Part shown: positions 19,115 to 27,824 of the stretch, piece after piece
Layout: every line of letters starts with the position of its first letter
Position numbering within the stretch: the first letter of the stretch is position 1
Source: Isoptericola peretonis
GTDB lineage: Bacteria; Actinomycetota; Actinomycetes; Actinomycetales; Cellulomonadaceae
Assembly: GCA_023241745.1 (NCBI GenBank)
Contig: JALQCY010000003.1
Span: 517,416-581,415 of the forward strand
Direction of reading: 5' to 3'
Length of the DNA: 64,000 bases
Made by a program: the position numbers and the translations under genes
The notes under the pieces: generated by a model
What the model saw: only the letters and a program-made list of their open reading frames with translations
Told to the model about the DNA's origin: nothing
Database searches by the model: none

Positions 19115-20386
19115 GTGCGCGAGGTGGAGCACCCCGGCGGCGAGCACCCGGCCACGCTGATCCTGGGGATCGGCGAGCTCACGACCAACGCCCCCGAGGC
19201 GATGGGCGCGGACCCCGTCGACGACCCGACCGGCCTCGTCCGCGACGCCGCGCTGCTGCTCGACGGCGGCCGCGTCGCCTGGGTGGGCCCGGAGAGCGCG
19301 TGCGCCGACGGCGTGGAGCGGGCGATCGGGCGTGCCCCGGACCGCGTGGTCGGGGTGGCGGGGCGTGCCGTCGTGCCCGGCTTCGTCGACTCGCACACGC
19401 ACCTCGTGTTCGCGGGCGACCGGTCGGGGGAGTTCGAGGCGCGCATGGCCGGCCGCCCGTACGCGGCGGGGGGCATCCGCACCACGGTCGCGGCCACGCG
19501 GGCGGCCTCGGACGACGACCTGCGCGCGAACCTGCGACGGCACGTCCACGAGGCGCTCGCGCAGGGCACCACCACGATCGAGGTCAAGAGCGGCTACGGG
19601 CTGTCCGTGGCCGACGAGGAGCGCTCCGTGCGCCTCGCCGCCGAGGTGACCGACGAGGTGACGTTCCTCGGCGCGCACGTCGTGCCCGCGGACTCCGGCA
19701 GCGCCGACGCCTACGTCGACCTCGTCGTCGGAGACATGCTCGCCGCCTGCGCCCCGCACGCGCGGTGGGTCGACGTGTTCTGCGAGACCGGGGCGTTCAC
19801 CGCCGAGCAGTCGCGGCGGGTGCTGGAGGCCGGCAGCAGGGCCGGCCTCGGCGTGCGGGTGCACGCCAACCAGCTCGGGCCCGGCGAGGGCGTGCGGCTC
19901 GCCGTGGACCTCGGCGCCGCGGCCGTCGACCACTGCACCTTCCTGTCCGACGACGACGTCGCGGCGCTCGCGGCCTCCTGGACGGCGGGGTCGGGGTCGG
20001 GCGAGGGCCAGGGGACCGTCGCGACGCTGCTGCCGGGCGTCGAGTTCTCCACCCGGCAGCCGTATCCCGACGCGCGTCGCCTGCTCGACGCCGGCGCGGT
20101 CGTCGCGCTCGCCAGCGACTGCAACCCCGGTTCCAGCTACACGAGCTCGATGCCGCTCATGGTGGCGCTCGCGGTGCGCGAGACGGGGACGACCGTCGCC
20201 GAGGCGATCTGGGCCGCCACCGCGGGCGGCGCCCGCGCGCTGCGCCGCGACGACGTGGGGCACCTCGCCCTCGGCGCCAGGGCCGATCTCGTGGTCCTCG
20301 ACGCCCCGAGCCGGACGCACCTCGCCTACCGCCCGGGAGTGCCGCTCGTCCACCAGGTCTGGAAGGACGGGCGCCCGGTCGCGTAG
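19115..20386 (+). CDS. hutI: Imidazolonepropionase
   Basis: 423 aa. An amidohydrolase-superfamily enzyme that opens the imidazolone ring to give N-formimino-L-glutamate, third step of histidine degradation. Metal-binding HTH is seen in [12 protein letters not shown] (His94, His96); further landmarks are [31 protein letters not shown] and the Asp in [14 protein letters not shown]. The GTG start at 19115 lies immediately after the hutU stop. The next step, formiminoglutamate hydrolysis, is likely done by the arginase-family gene at 32.0-33.0 kb. Confidence 0.93.
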   Translation: MREVEHPGGEHPATLILGIGELTTNAPEAMGADPVDDPTGLVRDAALLLDGGRVAWVGPESACADGVERAIGRAPDRVVGVAGRAVVPGFVDSHTHLVFAGDRSGEFEARMAGRPYAAGGIRTTVAATRAASDDDLRANLRRHVHEALAQGTTTIEVKSGYGLSVADEERSVRLAAEVTDEVTFLGAHVVPADSGSADAYVDLVVGDMLAACAPHARWVDVFCETGAFTAEQSRRVLEAGSRAGLGVRVHANQLGPGEGVRLAVDLGAAAVDHCTFLSDDDVAALAASWTAGSGSGEGQGTVATLLPGVEFSTRQPYPDARRLLDAGAVVALASDCNPGSSYTSSMPLMVALAVRETGTTVAEAIWAATAGGARALRRDDVGHLALGARADLVVLDAPSRTHLAYRPGVPLVHQVWKDGRPVA

Positions 20387-20442
20387 CAGGGGCAGCGTGC
20401 GGGCCGAGGCCTGCCCTCTCGGTCCTGTGCGAGCATGCGACC

Positions 20443-21339
20443 GTGGCGGCCCTCGACCTCGATCACCTGCGGACGTTCCTGACGGCGTACCGGACCGGCT
20501 CGGTGAGCGACGCGGCCCGGCTGCTGGGCATCTCGCAACCCACCGCGTCAGGTCACGTGCGGGCGCTCGAGCGCCGGCTCGGCTACCCGCTGTTCGACCG
20601 GACGCCCACCGGGGTGGTCGCCACGGCGCGTGCGACGGTGCTCGCCCAGCAGGCCGCCCGGCACCTGGACGCGCTGGAGGACCTCGTCGAGCTCTCGGGC
20701 GGGGCCGGTGCCGTCGTGCACGTGGGGGGTGCGGCGGAGATCGTCGGTGAGGTGCTGGCGCCGCACGTGCCCGAGCTGGTCGCGGCGGCCGGCGGCCCGG
20801 TGCGCCTCCACCTCGGCATGGCTGACGACCTCCTCGAGGATCTCCGGCACGGCGACCTCGATGTCGTCCTCAGCTCGGTGCGGCCGCGCGCCCAGGGCCT
20901 GAGCGGCTCACCGGTCACCGACGAGGAGTTCGTCCTCGTCGGCGCGCCTCGGTGGGGGCAGGAGCTCGAGGGCGGCGTCGGCGCCGTCGACGAGCTCGAG
21001 CGCATCCCGGTCGTGGCGTACGCCGAGAACCTGCCCATCGTCCGCCGGTACTGGCGGTCCGTGTTCGGCCGGCGACCCGACGCCGTGACGACGACCGCCG
21101 TGGTGCCGGACCTGCGTGCCGTGCGCGCGGCGGTCGTCGGCGGGGCCGGGATGTCGGTGCTTCCCCGGTACCTGGTGCGGGAGCAGCTCGCGGCGGGGGC
21201 GCTCGTCGAGCTGCACCGGCCGGAGGTCGCGCCGCTCAACACCCTGTACCTGGTGACACGGTCGGGGCGGACGGAGGCGAGCCGGAGCCTGCGTGACCTG
21301 GCCGCCGTGATCGCACGGATCACGGCGGCCGGGGTGTGA
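20443..21339 (+). CDS. LysR-family transcriptional regulator
   Basis: 298 aa. Classical LysR helix-turn-helix at residues 3-60 (HLRTFLTAYRTGSVSDAARL, ISQPTASGHVRALE) with the RRLGYPLFDRTPTG wing, then a periplasmic-binding-type effector domain. GTG at 20443 is used because it precedes the HTH directly. It lies 56 bp after hutI on the same strand but ends 3 bp before the convergent DJ-1/PfpI gene. The target is unknown; LysR proteins often regulate neighbours, so either the PfpI gene or hut genes are possible. Confidence 0.87.
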   Translation: MAALDLDHLRTFLTAYRTGSVSDAARLLGISQPTASGHVRALERRLGYPLFDRTPTGVVATARATVLAQQAARHLDALEDLVELSGGAGAVVHVGGAAEIVGEVLAPHVPELVAAAGGPVRLHLGMADDLLEDLRHGDLDVVLSSVRPRAQGLSGSPVTDEEFVLVGAPRWGQELEGGVGAVDELERIPVVAYAENLPIVRRYWRSVFGRRPDAVTTTAVVPDLRAVRAAVVGGAGMSVLPRYLVREQLAAGALVELHRPEVAPLNTLYLVTRSGRTEASRSLRDLAAVIARITAAGV

Positions 21340-21342
21340 CCC

Positions 21343-22044
21343 TCAGACGGAGAGGAGCTTCAGCACGGCGGTCGCGACCTCGTCGCTCGACTGCGGGTTC
21401 TGCCCGCTGACGAGGTTGCCGTCGACCACCACGTGGCTGCTCCAGGGGGCGGCGGACTCCACGTCCGCGCCACGCTCGGCCAGCGCGTCCGCGACGAACC
21501 AGGGGGTGCGGGCGCCGAGCCCGCCCGAGGTCTCCTCCTCGTTGGTGAACACCGTCAGCCGGCGGCCCGCGAACGCGAACGCCCCGTCCGGGCGGGTCGC
21601 GCTTAGGAGCGCCGCCGGGCCGTGGCAGAACGGTGCGACGACGCGGCCGGCGTCGTCGGCCGCGACGAGCGCGGCACCGACCGCCCGGTCCTGGGCGAGG
21701 TCGGCCATGGGGCCGTGCCCGCCCGGCAGCACCACCGCGTCGAACTCCGTCGCGTCGAGCGCGGAAAGAACTGCGGGATGCTCCAGGACCCCCTCGACGG
21801 CGTCGAGGTAGGCGGCGAGCTCCTCGACCTTGCCCTGGTCGCCGACGACCGCCGCGTCGAGCGAGCCCGGGTCGACGGGGGCGCGGCGGCCACCCGGCGT
21901 CGCGACGACGATCTCGTGGCCAGCGTCGGACAACGTCCGGTGTGCGACCACCAGCTCCTCCGCCCAGAAGCCGGTGGGGTGGGCCGAGCCGTCGGCCAGG
22001 GTCAGGGAGTCGGCTGCGGTGACGATCATCAGGATGCGTGCCAT
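21343..22044 (-). CDS. DJ-1/PfpI-family protein (HchA-like)
   Basis: 234 aa. The nucleophile elbow is FCHGPAAL with Cys140, preceded by the acidic DAVVLPGGHGPMADL segment, as in class I glutamine amidotransferase-like/DJ-1 proteins. The length and the TGFWAEELVVAH opening match the group of putative chaperone/glyoxalase or protease-like enzymes that detoxify methylglyoxal or protect proteins. ATG at 22044 is preferred because upstream in-frame ATGs add an arginine-rich, non-conserved extension. It is convergent with the LysR gene. Confidence 0.85.
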   Translation of the reverse strand: MARILMIVTAADSLTLADGSAHPTGFWAEELVVAHRTLSDAGHEIVVATPGGRRAPVDPGSLDAAVVGDQGKVEELAAYLDAVEGVLEHPAVLSALDATEFDAVVLPGGHGPMADLAQDRAVGAALVAADDAGRVVAPFCHGPAALLSATRPDGAFAFAGRRLTVFTNEEETSGGLGARTPWFVADALAERGADVESAAPWSSHVVVDGNLVSGQNPQSSDEVATAVLKLLSV

Positions 22045-22219
22045 GCGCCCCATGGTGCGCGCCCGCGGACGGCGACGGTCATCGGCAAACTTGCGTGCCG
22101 TCATGGAGCTCGTGCGTGCGCGACGACGACACCGGCGCATCGCCCAGGCAGGTGGCGTCCCGGTCGATCCAGGAGCCCGGAGAGCTCTGCCGCCCGCGGT
22201 CCAGGCACGGTCCCCTCGG
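22045..22219. other. Intergenic stretch without recognised content
   Basis: 175 bp between the DJ-1/PfpI gene start and the chrA stop. It must hold the PfpI promoter on the minus strand. I see no convincing gene, RNA or strong hairpin in it. Confidence 0.5.
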
Positions 22220-23686
22220 TCATGAGCTCGCGGCGCCGAGGGCGGTCGCGACGAGTCCGAGGGCGGCGCAGACGCCGAGCGTGCGCAGCACGGACCAGCG
22301 CGCGGCGAAGAGCAGGAGGGCAGCGGTGGCGGCGATGGCGACGGCGACCGGCTGGAGGGAGCCGGGGTCGGGGATCTCGAGGTGGACCGGGCCGCCCGTC
22401 CAGGTGGTCGAGGTCTCGAAGAGCGTATGGGTGGCGAAGTAGAGGGCGAGGTTGGCGATGACGCCGACGACGGCGGCGGTGATGGCGGCGAGGGCGGCGC
22501 CGAGGCTCTGGTTGCCCCGGAGCTTTTCGACGTAGGGGGCGCCGAGGAAGATGAACAGGAACGAGGGGACGAACGTGACCCAGGTCGTCAGGAGCGCGCC
22601 GAGGACGGCGGCTACCCAGGGGTCGAGGTCGCCGGGGTTGCGGTAGGCGCCCAGGAAGGCGACGAACTGGACGACCATGATGAGTGGGCCGGGGGTGGTC
22701 TCGGCGAGGGCGAGGCCCTTGGTCATCTCGGTGGGGGTGACCCAGGCGTAGGTCTCGACGGCGCGTTGGGCGACGTAGGCCAGGACCGCGTAGGCGCCGC
22801 CGAAGGTCACCAGGGCGGTGCCGGAGAAGAACAGGCCCTGCTGGGTGAGCGCACTGCCGACGCCGGTGGCGAGGGCGACCGCGACGACCGGGAGGGTCCA
22901 GGCGAGCAGGCCGATGATCAGGACGCGCAGGGCACGCCGTCCTGAGGGTCGCTCAGCGTGCAGGGCGTCGTCGGGGATGACGGGGGCAGGGCCGTCGTCG
23001 CTGGTGGCGGCTCGACGCGCGGTGATGAGGTCGGGCGCGAACCGGTGCACGAGCCAGCCCAGGATCCCGGCGCCGAGGATCACGAGAGGGAAGGGGACGG
23101 CAAAGACGGTCAGTGCGACGAAAGCGGCGATGGCGAGGGCGACGAGGGCCGGAGTGGTCAGGGCGCGCTTGCCGACGCGGGTGACGGCCTGCACCACGAT
23201 GGCGAGCACCGCAGGCGCGAGACCGGCGAAGAGCCCGGTCACGACGGGTGTGTCGCCGAACGCGACGTAGATCGCGGACAGGGCGAGCAGGCACAGCATG
23301 CCGGGCAGGACGAAGAAGATGCCGGCGACCAGGCCGCCGCGCAGCCCGTTGAGGAGCCACCCGGTGTAGACGGCGAGCTGTTGGGCCTCGGGGCCGGGCA
23401 GGAGCATGCAGTAGTTCAGGGCGTGCAGGAAGCGGCCCTGGCCGATCCACCGCTTGTCGTCGACGAGGGTGCGTTGCATGACGGCGATCTGCCCGGCGGG
23501 GCCGCCGAACGTCTGCCAGGAGATCGCGAACCATGCCCGCACGGCGGTGGGGAAGGGCACCAGGTCGCGTCGTGCGTTCCCCTGGCCGAGACGGCTGGCG
23601 CGGCCGGCACGGCTGGCCTCGTCCGAGGCGGGGGCTTCGTGGGGGTGGGTCGGGGAGCCGGGCGGTCCGGCGGGGTGCTCGTGCAT
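22220..23686 (-). CDS. chrA: Chromate efflux transporter ChrA (two-domain form)
   Basis: 488 aa, the size of long-chain CHR family members, with two homologous membrane halves. The first half has AWFAISWQTFGGPAGQIAVM and LNYCMLLPGPEAQQLA; the second has LVTFGGAYAVLAYVAQ and LALAETTPGPLIMVVQF, the paired signatures of the family. It exports chromate from the cytoplasm driven by the proton-motive force. ATG at 23686 begins a soluble His/Pro-rich tail of about 45 residues. It is 23 bp downstream of the chrB C-terminal gene in the same operon. Confidence 0.93.
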   Translation of the reverse strand: MHEHPAGPPGSPTHPHEAPASDEASRAGRASRLGQGNARRDLVPFPTAVRAWFAISWQTFGGPAGQIAVMQRTLVDDKRWIGQGRFLHALNYCMLLPGPEAQQLAVYTGWLLNGLRGGLVAGIFFVLPGMLCLLALSAIYVAFGDTPVVTGLFAGLAPAVLAIVVQAVTRVGKRALTTPALVALAIAAFVALTVFAVPFPLVILGAGILGWLVHRFAPDLITARRAATSDDGPAPVIPDDALHAERPSGRRALRVLIIGLLAWTLPVVAVALATGVGSALTQQGLFFSGTALVTFGGAYAVLAYVAQRAVETYAWVTPTEMTKGLALAETTPGPLIMVVQFVAFLGAYRNPGDLDPWVAAVLGALLTTWVTFVPSFLFIFLGAPYVEKLRGNQSLGAALAAITAAVVGVIANLALYFATHTLFETSTTWTGGPVHLEIPDPGSLQPVAVAIAATAALLLFAARWSVLRTLGVCAALGLVATALGAASS

Positions 23687-23709
23687 GGCCGGGTCCTTCG
23701 AGGTCGTGC

Positions 23710-24141
23710 TCAGGCCGGTTCGTGGCCGAGCAGGTAGGAGCGGCGGAAGTACTCGTACAGTCCGTCGAAAATCGGCCCCGAGACGGCGAGGGTCGCCTCG
23801 TCGTCCCCGGTCATCGACAGGCCGCGCAGGACCGCGTCCAGGCCGGGTGCTTCGGGGGCGTCGAAGCGGTCGTCGTCGAGATCGGCCTCGTGCACGATCT
23901 GCCCGATCCGGGTGAGTACCGGGTCGGTCAGCTCGTACCGCTCGAGGAAGGTCTCGAAGCTGCAGCGCGCGCCGTGGTGCCCCAGCTCGACGCCCCGCAT
24001 GTCGAACGCGGTGGCGTCGACAGGGATGTCGCCGGGGTCGGTCACGAAGACGAACTCTGCCTGCGGGTCGATCACGCGCCGGACCAGCCACGCGCACGCG
24101 GCCCGGTCGATGTGGATCCCTGCACGGGTCGCCCACCTCAT
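23710..24141 (-). CDS. chrB: ChrB, C-terminal domain protein
   Basis: 143 aa. Matches the C-terminal domain of ChrB, the chromate-responsive protein: HIDRAACAWLVRRVIDPQAE followed by FVFVTDPGDIPVDA, a Cys-containing RCSFETFLERY and HEADLDDDRF. This domain is found alone in rhodanese-linked or chromate proteins and is thought to sense or process chromate. The start ATG overlaps the stop of the preceding chrB N-terminal gene by ATGA, so the two halves are translationally coupled. A diverged fragment of the same domain lies at 28.1 kb. Confidence 0.85.
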   Translation of the reverse strand: MRWATRAGIHIDRAACAWLVRRVIDPQAEFVFVTDPGDIPVDATAFDMRGVELGHHGARCSFETFLERYELTDPVLTRIGQIVHEADLDDDRFDAPEAPGLDAVLRGLSMTGDDEATLAVSGPIFDGLYEYFRRSYLLGHEPA

Positions 24142-24629
24142 CGCGTCCTCCCGGAGGGTGCGTCCGCGTGGGCGGCGACCAGGTCCTCCAGGTCGCGCAG
24201 CGCCGCCCGCGCGACGTCGCGCTGGGGTGGGGGGAAGAAGTCGCGGCGTGCCACCTGCCGGCTCGCGCGCCGTAGTCGGGCCAGCGTGCTGCGCTGCTCG
24301 CCCGGCGACGCGTCGAGAGCCGCGCGGGCAGACTCGGCGAGCTCGGTCCACTCGGCCGCCCGATCGGCCGCCATCGTCGCCGCGAGGTCGCGTTCGTGCG
24401 CCGCCGTCGACGGCCGCGCCAACCAGACGCTCGAGGACCCGCCACGCTCGACGACCTCCTCGGCCGCCCACTCCAGCTGCTCACGCGTGCGAGCGTCCGC
24501 CGGCAGCGCCACGAGGCCGTCGGAGACCTGCGCGACACCCTGCCGCTTCAGCCGCCGCCACAACGCCACGCGCGGCGCCGACGGCTCGCGCGGCAACCGG
24601 TAGCTCAGCAGCACCCATTCACCTGTCAC
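24138..24629 (-). CDS. ChrB, N-terminal domain protein (chromate-responsive regulator)
   Basis: 163 aa. It matches the ChrB N-terminal domain: WVLLSYRLPREPSAPRVALW, RRLKRQGVAQVSDGLVALP, a long middle helix and DFFPP near 140. In proteobacterial chr operons the N-terminal part binds DNA and represses until chromate is present. GTG start at 24629 lies one base from a perfect 30-bp palindrome and at the predicted transcription start, so the mRNA is probably leaderless. It is first in the operon chrB(N)-chrB(C)-chrA. Confidence 0.82.
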   Translation of the reverse strand: MTGEWVLLSYRLPREPSAPRVALWRRLKRQGVAQVSDGLVALPADARTREQLEWAAEEVVERGGSSSVWLARPSTAAHERDLAATMAADRAAEWTELAESARAALDASPGEQRSTLARLRRASRQVARRDFFPPPQRDVARAALRDLEDLVAAHADAPSGRTR

Positions 24630-24665
24630 TCAATGGATGTAACCGCGGTTACATCCATTGGTCAA
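24630..24665 (-). promoter_or_regulatory. chr operon promoter with 30-bp perfect palindrome; leaderless start predicted
   Basis: On the minus strand a -35 box TTGACC (24665-24660) is followed after 17 bp by -10 TTACAT (24642-24637), and seven bases later by the G of the GTG start at 24629. A perfect palindrome of two 15-bp arms (CAATGGATGTAACCG and its complement) spans 24631-24660, covering spacer and -10. A dimeric repressor, presumably ChrB, bound there would block RNA polymerase. Confidence 0.7.
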
Positions 24666-24845
24666 GGGTTTGTGGCTGCAGTCGTGCTCGTGGTCGGCGC
24701 GACCACCCCGGACGAGTCGGTGCAGGCGTTGAACCAGCTGCGCAGGTCCATCGCGCGGTCGTCGGGACCAGCGCTGAAACACAGGAAGGGATTCGGCGCG
24801 GGAGCCGTTGATCTCAACCTTTGATTGAGGGTGGACGCTGACACC
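24661..24845. other. Gap between chr promoter and the broken NTF2-like gene
   Basis: About 185 bp. Base composition is lower in GC than neighbouring genes around 24800-24835. It may contain the promoter of the following pseudogene. No gene could be supported. Confidence 0.4.
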
Positions 24846-25110
24846 GTGACTACTACCCACGAGCTCTTGGACTCCGACAGCGCCGTCAGCGAGCTGCACG
24901 CCGTGGTCTCCAAAGTCGACCGAGCCCTGCGTGATGGGGACGTGGACGGCTTCGTGGCGCTCTTCCGCTCCGACGCCATTTGTCACGACCGGCCGTGGCC
25001 GGCGCCTTGTCGGTCGGGAGGCGATCGCGGCGTTCACTGCCCAGGTGCTGCCTGGCTCGAGCAGCCAGGCGCCAGGCGCCCTGACGTCGGCTGGACGCCG
25101 CGTGAAGGTC
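24846..25110 (+). pseudogene. Frameshifted, truncated SnoaL/NTF2-like (SgcJ-type) gene
   Basis: From GTG 24846 the frame reads LDSDSAVSELHAVVSKVDRA and then ALRDGDVDGFVALFRSDAI, a good start of an NTF2-like protein. At about 24978-24983 the match jumps by one frame into VTTGRGRRLVGREAIAAFTA and QVLPG, which is the expected continuation (as in SgcJ/EcaC-type proteins). One extra base in the TTT run at 24979-24981, or a loss of two, explains it. After QVLPG (about 25050) family resemblance stops, so the C-terminal half is gone. Confidence 0.6.
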
Positions 25111-25158
25111 TCGCAATGGATGCGGCTGTTGGGGGGAGCGTCCTCGGTCGGGAGCCGG

Positions 25159-26460
25159 TCACGTCTCGGCGACGATGGCGGGGGGTGTCCATGCTCCGGT
25201 GCGGACCTCGGGGCGTGGGAGGTAGGTACGCAGGATCGCGGTGAAACGTTCCCCGGCGGGGGGCAGGGGAAGCCAGTTCTCCTCGGCGACCTCTGGCGGG
25301 CGCTCGGTTGCGTAGACGAGGGTGAACCCTCCGTCGCCGTCGAGCGTCAGCCGGCTGCGGTAGCTGACCTCGTACCGCGCGGCGGGGTTCGGAACGAGCA
25401 TCATCGAGGGGTAGGCGTACACGGTCAGCGACCAGTACCCGTCGACGTGGTCGCCCGGGCCGTCGCCGGGTGCGAAGCGTTGGCGGTAGAGGGTGCCACC
25501 CGCGGGTTCGACGCCGGCGGCGTCGGTCTGGAGCGGGAAGTAGATCGCTTCGGAAGCGGAGTTCCACCAGATCCCGGCGAAGTTCGCGGCGGTGCGGAAG
25601 CCGACGTCGTCCCCGAAGCCGTCGCGGTCCCCGGTCGAGGTCCATCCGTTGTGAGCCTCGCTGAGGTGGGTCATGAGGTAGAGGAAGCGCGGGAAGGCGG
25701 TGGTGTGGACGAATTCGTCGAGAGCGGCAGCGTTGGCCGGGTCGGCCTCGACATAGTCCGAGAGGGCGTTCAGCAGCGGGATCATCCCGGGGCCACGCCC
25801 GCTGCGATCAGGTGCCGCCATCGCGCGCCGAAGACGTGAGTGGTCGAACAGGGCAGATGCCGCCGGGGCGGTGTTGGTGAAGGCAGGGAGGTCGATGACG
25901 GGATCGACGGCCGGAGTGCCGCTGGAGGCTACGGCGAAGCGGTGCTGGAGGGCCACGGCGTTGTCGACGTCGTCGACGATCTGGACCCGGGTGAGCAGTT
26001 TTGCCTTCTTCGAGGGCAGGTCGATCCGGTAGGCGTCCTCCGGCATCTGGGGGTCGCTGCCGGTGAGGCAGAGGGCGTATGTGCCGTTTGGGTGGTCCGG
26101 CAGGGTGCGGTCGTTGACGTTCTGCACGATCTCGGCCCACTCGTCGACGATCTGCGCCGTGTAGTAGGTACCCGCCGGCACCGGTGGTACCTCGAGGATG
26201 GCTGGGGTGTTCTCGTCGACCGCGATCCACGCCTCGGAGTAGACAACGTCCAGGTTCGGGTTGACGAACGTCGGTGCGGAGCCGGCGCCGGTGCCTGCGA
26301 GTACGGGCGGGTTGTGCTTGAGGATGTTGTAGTCGACGTCCGGTTCGGCCAGGTCGATGTGCTCCTGACGGACCACGAGGTATCGGCCCAGCACGTAAAC
26401 CCATGCCTGCGTGATCTGCTCGTCGGTCAGGTCGAGGCCGGTCAAAGGGTTCGTCGGCAC
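25159..26460 (-). CDS. DUF1254/DUF1214 domain protein
   Basis: 433 aa. The N-terminal half matches DUF1254 (NPNLDVVYSEAWIAVDENTP, then ILEVPPVPAGTYYTAQIVDE) and the C-terminal half DUF1214 (PLQTDAAGVEPAGGTLYRQR, YWSLTVYAYPSMMLVPNPAA, YEVSYRSRLTLDGDGG). Most family members carry a signal peptide; none is seen here, so it is probably cytoplasmic. Biochemical role unknown. GTG at 26460 (MPTNPLTG) is chosen because AGGAGAT lies seven bases upstream. It is convergent with the broken NTF2-like gene. Confidence 0.85.
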   Translation of the reverse strand: MPTNPLTGLDLTDEQITQAWVYVLGRYLVVRQEHIDLAEPDVDYNILKHNPPVLAGTGAGSAPTFVNPNLDVVYSEAWIAVDENTPAILEVPPVPAGTYYTAQIVDEWAEIVQNVNDRTLPDHPNGTYALCLTGSDPQMPEDAYRIDLPSKKAKLLTRVQIVDDVDNAVALQHRFAVASSGTPAVDPVIDLPAFTNTAPAASALFDHSRLRRAMAAPDRSGRGPGMIPLLNALSDYVEADPANAAALDEFVHTTAFPRFLYLMTHLSEAHNGWTSTGDRDGFGDDVGFRTAANFAGIWWNSASEAIYFPLQTDAAGVEPAGGTLYRQRFAPGDGPGDHVDGYWSLTVYAYPSMMLVPNPAARYEVSYRSRLTLDGDGGFTLVYATERPPEVAEENWLPLPPAGERFTAILRTYLPRPEVRTGAWTPPAIVAET

Positions 26461-26571
26461 GAGGATCTCCTGTCGCTGTCGGGAAGCCGGACGAGCAGCC
26501 GACCCTCTGTATATGCCGGGACTGCCACCACCGCGAACGATCCGACACCATCGGCCGGCACTGCCCGACAA

Positions 26572-26844
26572 GTGGTCGGTTCTGAGTCGACACGTCGCTT
26601 GTCGACGTTCGGCGCGGCGGCGCGCGGACTCTGGGTGTCGGCTGCGGCGAGTGTCTGGGGATATGGGCTGGTCGCGATGCAGGGAAACATGCTCTTCGAG
26701 GCGGACGGCGGCAACGGGGTGTACGGAGCTTCCCCGCTGGAGAACGGTCTGTTCCGGGCGATTCCTTGGCTCGTAGCGGCAGCCACCGTGCTGTCGGCCG
26801 CGCTGGTTCTTGTCGCTCGACGTCGGGCGACGCGCGCGGTGTAG
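26572..26844 (+). CDS. Possible small membrane protein
   Basis: 90 codons from GTG 26572 to TAG 26842. It contains two hydrophobic stretches (GAAARGLWVSAAASVWGYGL and AIPWLVAAATVLSAALVLVA) around an extracellular-looking loop with MLFEADGGNGVYGASPLENG, then an arginine-rich end RRRATRAV, a believable topology. No ribosome binding site is obvious and the upstream frame is open, so the start is uncertain. No family recognised. Confidence 0.4.
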   Translation: MVGSESTRRLSTFGAAARGLWVSAAASVWGYGLVAMQGNMLFEADGGNGVYGASPLENGLFRAIPWLVAAATVLSAALVLVARRRATRAV

Positions 26845-27131
26845 ACCTGCCCAGAGGCAGCCTCAACCCGCCGCGCGGCAAGCACGTCGACCACGAGTAC
26901 GCACGAGCCGCTGCGGCGCTCTCGATCAGTGCTGCTTGCGGCTTCCGCTCGCCCCGCCACGGAACGCCTAGCGAGGTTTCGAAACCTCCCGAACCCGGTT
27001 CTGGCGCGTCTCAGAATCGGTCGGTCATGGAGCAGTGCGTGTGCCGAGGCGACAAACGCCGCAGGCTCCACCCAAGGAGCGAGCATGCGAGCCGCTTCCC
27101 AGACTTGAGCTGGGATCGCAGAGGGGGCTCG
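26845..27131. promoter_or_regulatory. Upstream region of the GAF-ANTAR gene with a 16-bp palindrome
   Basis: 287 bp without a supported gene. At 26973-26988 lies the perfect palindrome GAGGTTTCGAAACCTC, directly followed by a second symmetric element GAACC-C-GGTTC at 26991-27001. Both lie about 130-160 bp upstream of the GAF-ANTAR start and may be an operator or hairpin. Nothing else was recognised. Confidence 0.45.
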
Positions 27132-27812
27132 ATGGTCGACCCGGACCTGTTCACGCGCTTCGCCCGCCTGCTGGCGCCTCACGATGGCGGGCTGCCGCTG
27201 GCGAGCGGTTTGTGTCGTGCTTGCGTTCAGGTTCTCGGTGCTCGAGGTGGTGCGTTGACGTTTGCGCCGGTGTCCGTCGAGCAGACGACTGCGACGACCG
27301 ATGACGCATCGACGAAGCGGATGGAAGACCTTCAGGAGGTCCTTGGCGAGGGGCCCGGGTTGCTGGCCTTCGGCCTGGGGCGGGTGGTGTCGACGGTCGT
27401 GGGACCACAGGCCACCAGCGCTGCGTTGCCCGTCTTCTCTTCTGCTGTGGGGATGCTCGGTCTGTCTGCCACCGTGGTCGCCGTGCCGGCGCGCATCGGT
27501 CGGCATCCACTGGGAGCCTTGACGCTGTACCAGGAGGTCGACGATGTCCCGATTCGACCCGACGCGGCGCAACCGCTCGCGGACCTCTCCTGCGCGATGC
27601 TGCTCGCCTCGAGTACCCCCCTCGAGCAGCAGTGGCCCGATGACAGCCGCCGCCAGCGGGCGATCGGGATGGTGATAGCCCAACTGAGAGTCACGGCAAG
27701 CGATGCGCTGGCTGCGATGCGCGCCCGGGCGCTGGCACGGTCCTGCACGCTCATCACGGTGATCGACGATGTGCTGGGGCACCGCACAAGCTTCGACCCG
27801 AGCGAATCCTGA
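27132..27812 (+). CDS. GAF and ANTAR domain protein
   Basis: 226 aa. Residues 5-145 resemble a GAF sensor (PLASGLCRACVQVLGARGGA; LPVFSSAVGMLGLSATVVAV; PLGALTLY). The C-terminus is an ANTAR RNA-binding helix bundle (RRQRAIGMVIAQLRVTASDA, LAAMRARALARSCTL). ANTAR proteins prevent transcription termination by binding paired hairpins in target leaders; the GAF part presumably senses a small molecule or redox state. No histidine kinase is nearby. The ATG at 27132 immediately precedes the GAF region. A small gene follows within 12 bp. Confidence 0.85.
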   Translation: MVDPDLFTRFARLLAPHDGGLPLASGLCRACVQVLGARGGALTFAPVSVEQTTATTDDASTKRMEDLQEVLGEGPGLLAFGLGRVVSTVVGPQATSAALPVFSSAVGMLGLSATVVAVPARIGRHPLGALTLYQEVDDVPIRPDAAQPLADLSCAMLLASSTPLEQQWPDDSRRQRAIGMVIAQLRVTASDALAAMRARALARSCTLITVIDDVLGHRTSFDPSES

Positions 27813-27824
27813 GGAGCGGCAGGT

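Noticed and set aside
24661-24845. Transposase remnant suspected beside the chr operon because of lower GC and a short open stretch.
   Set aside because: No transposase motif, terminal inverted repeats or target duplication could be seen.
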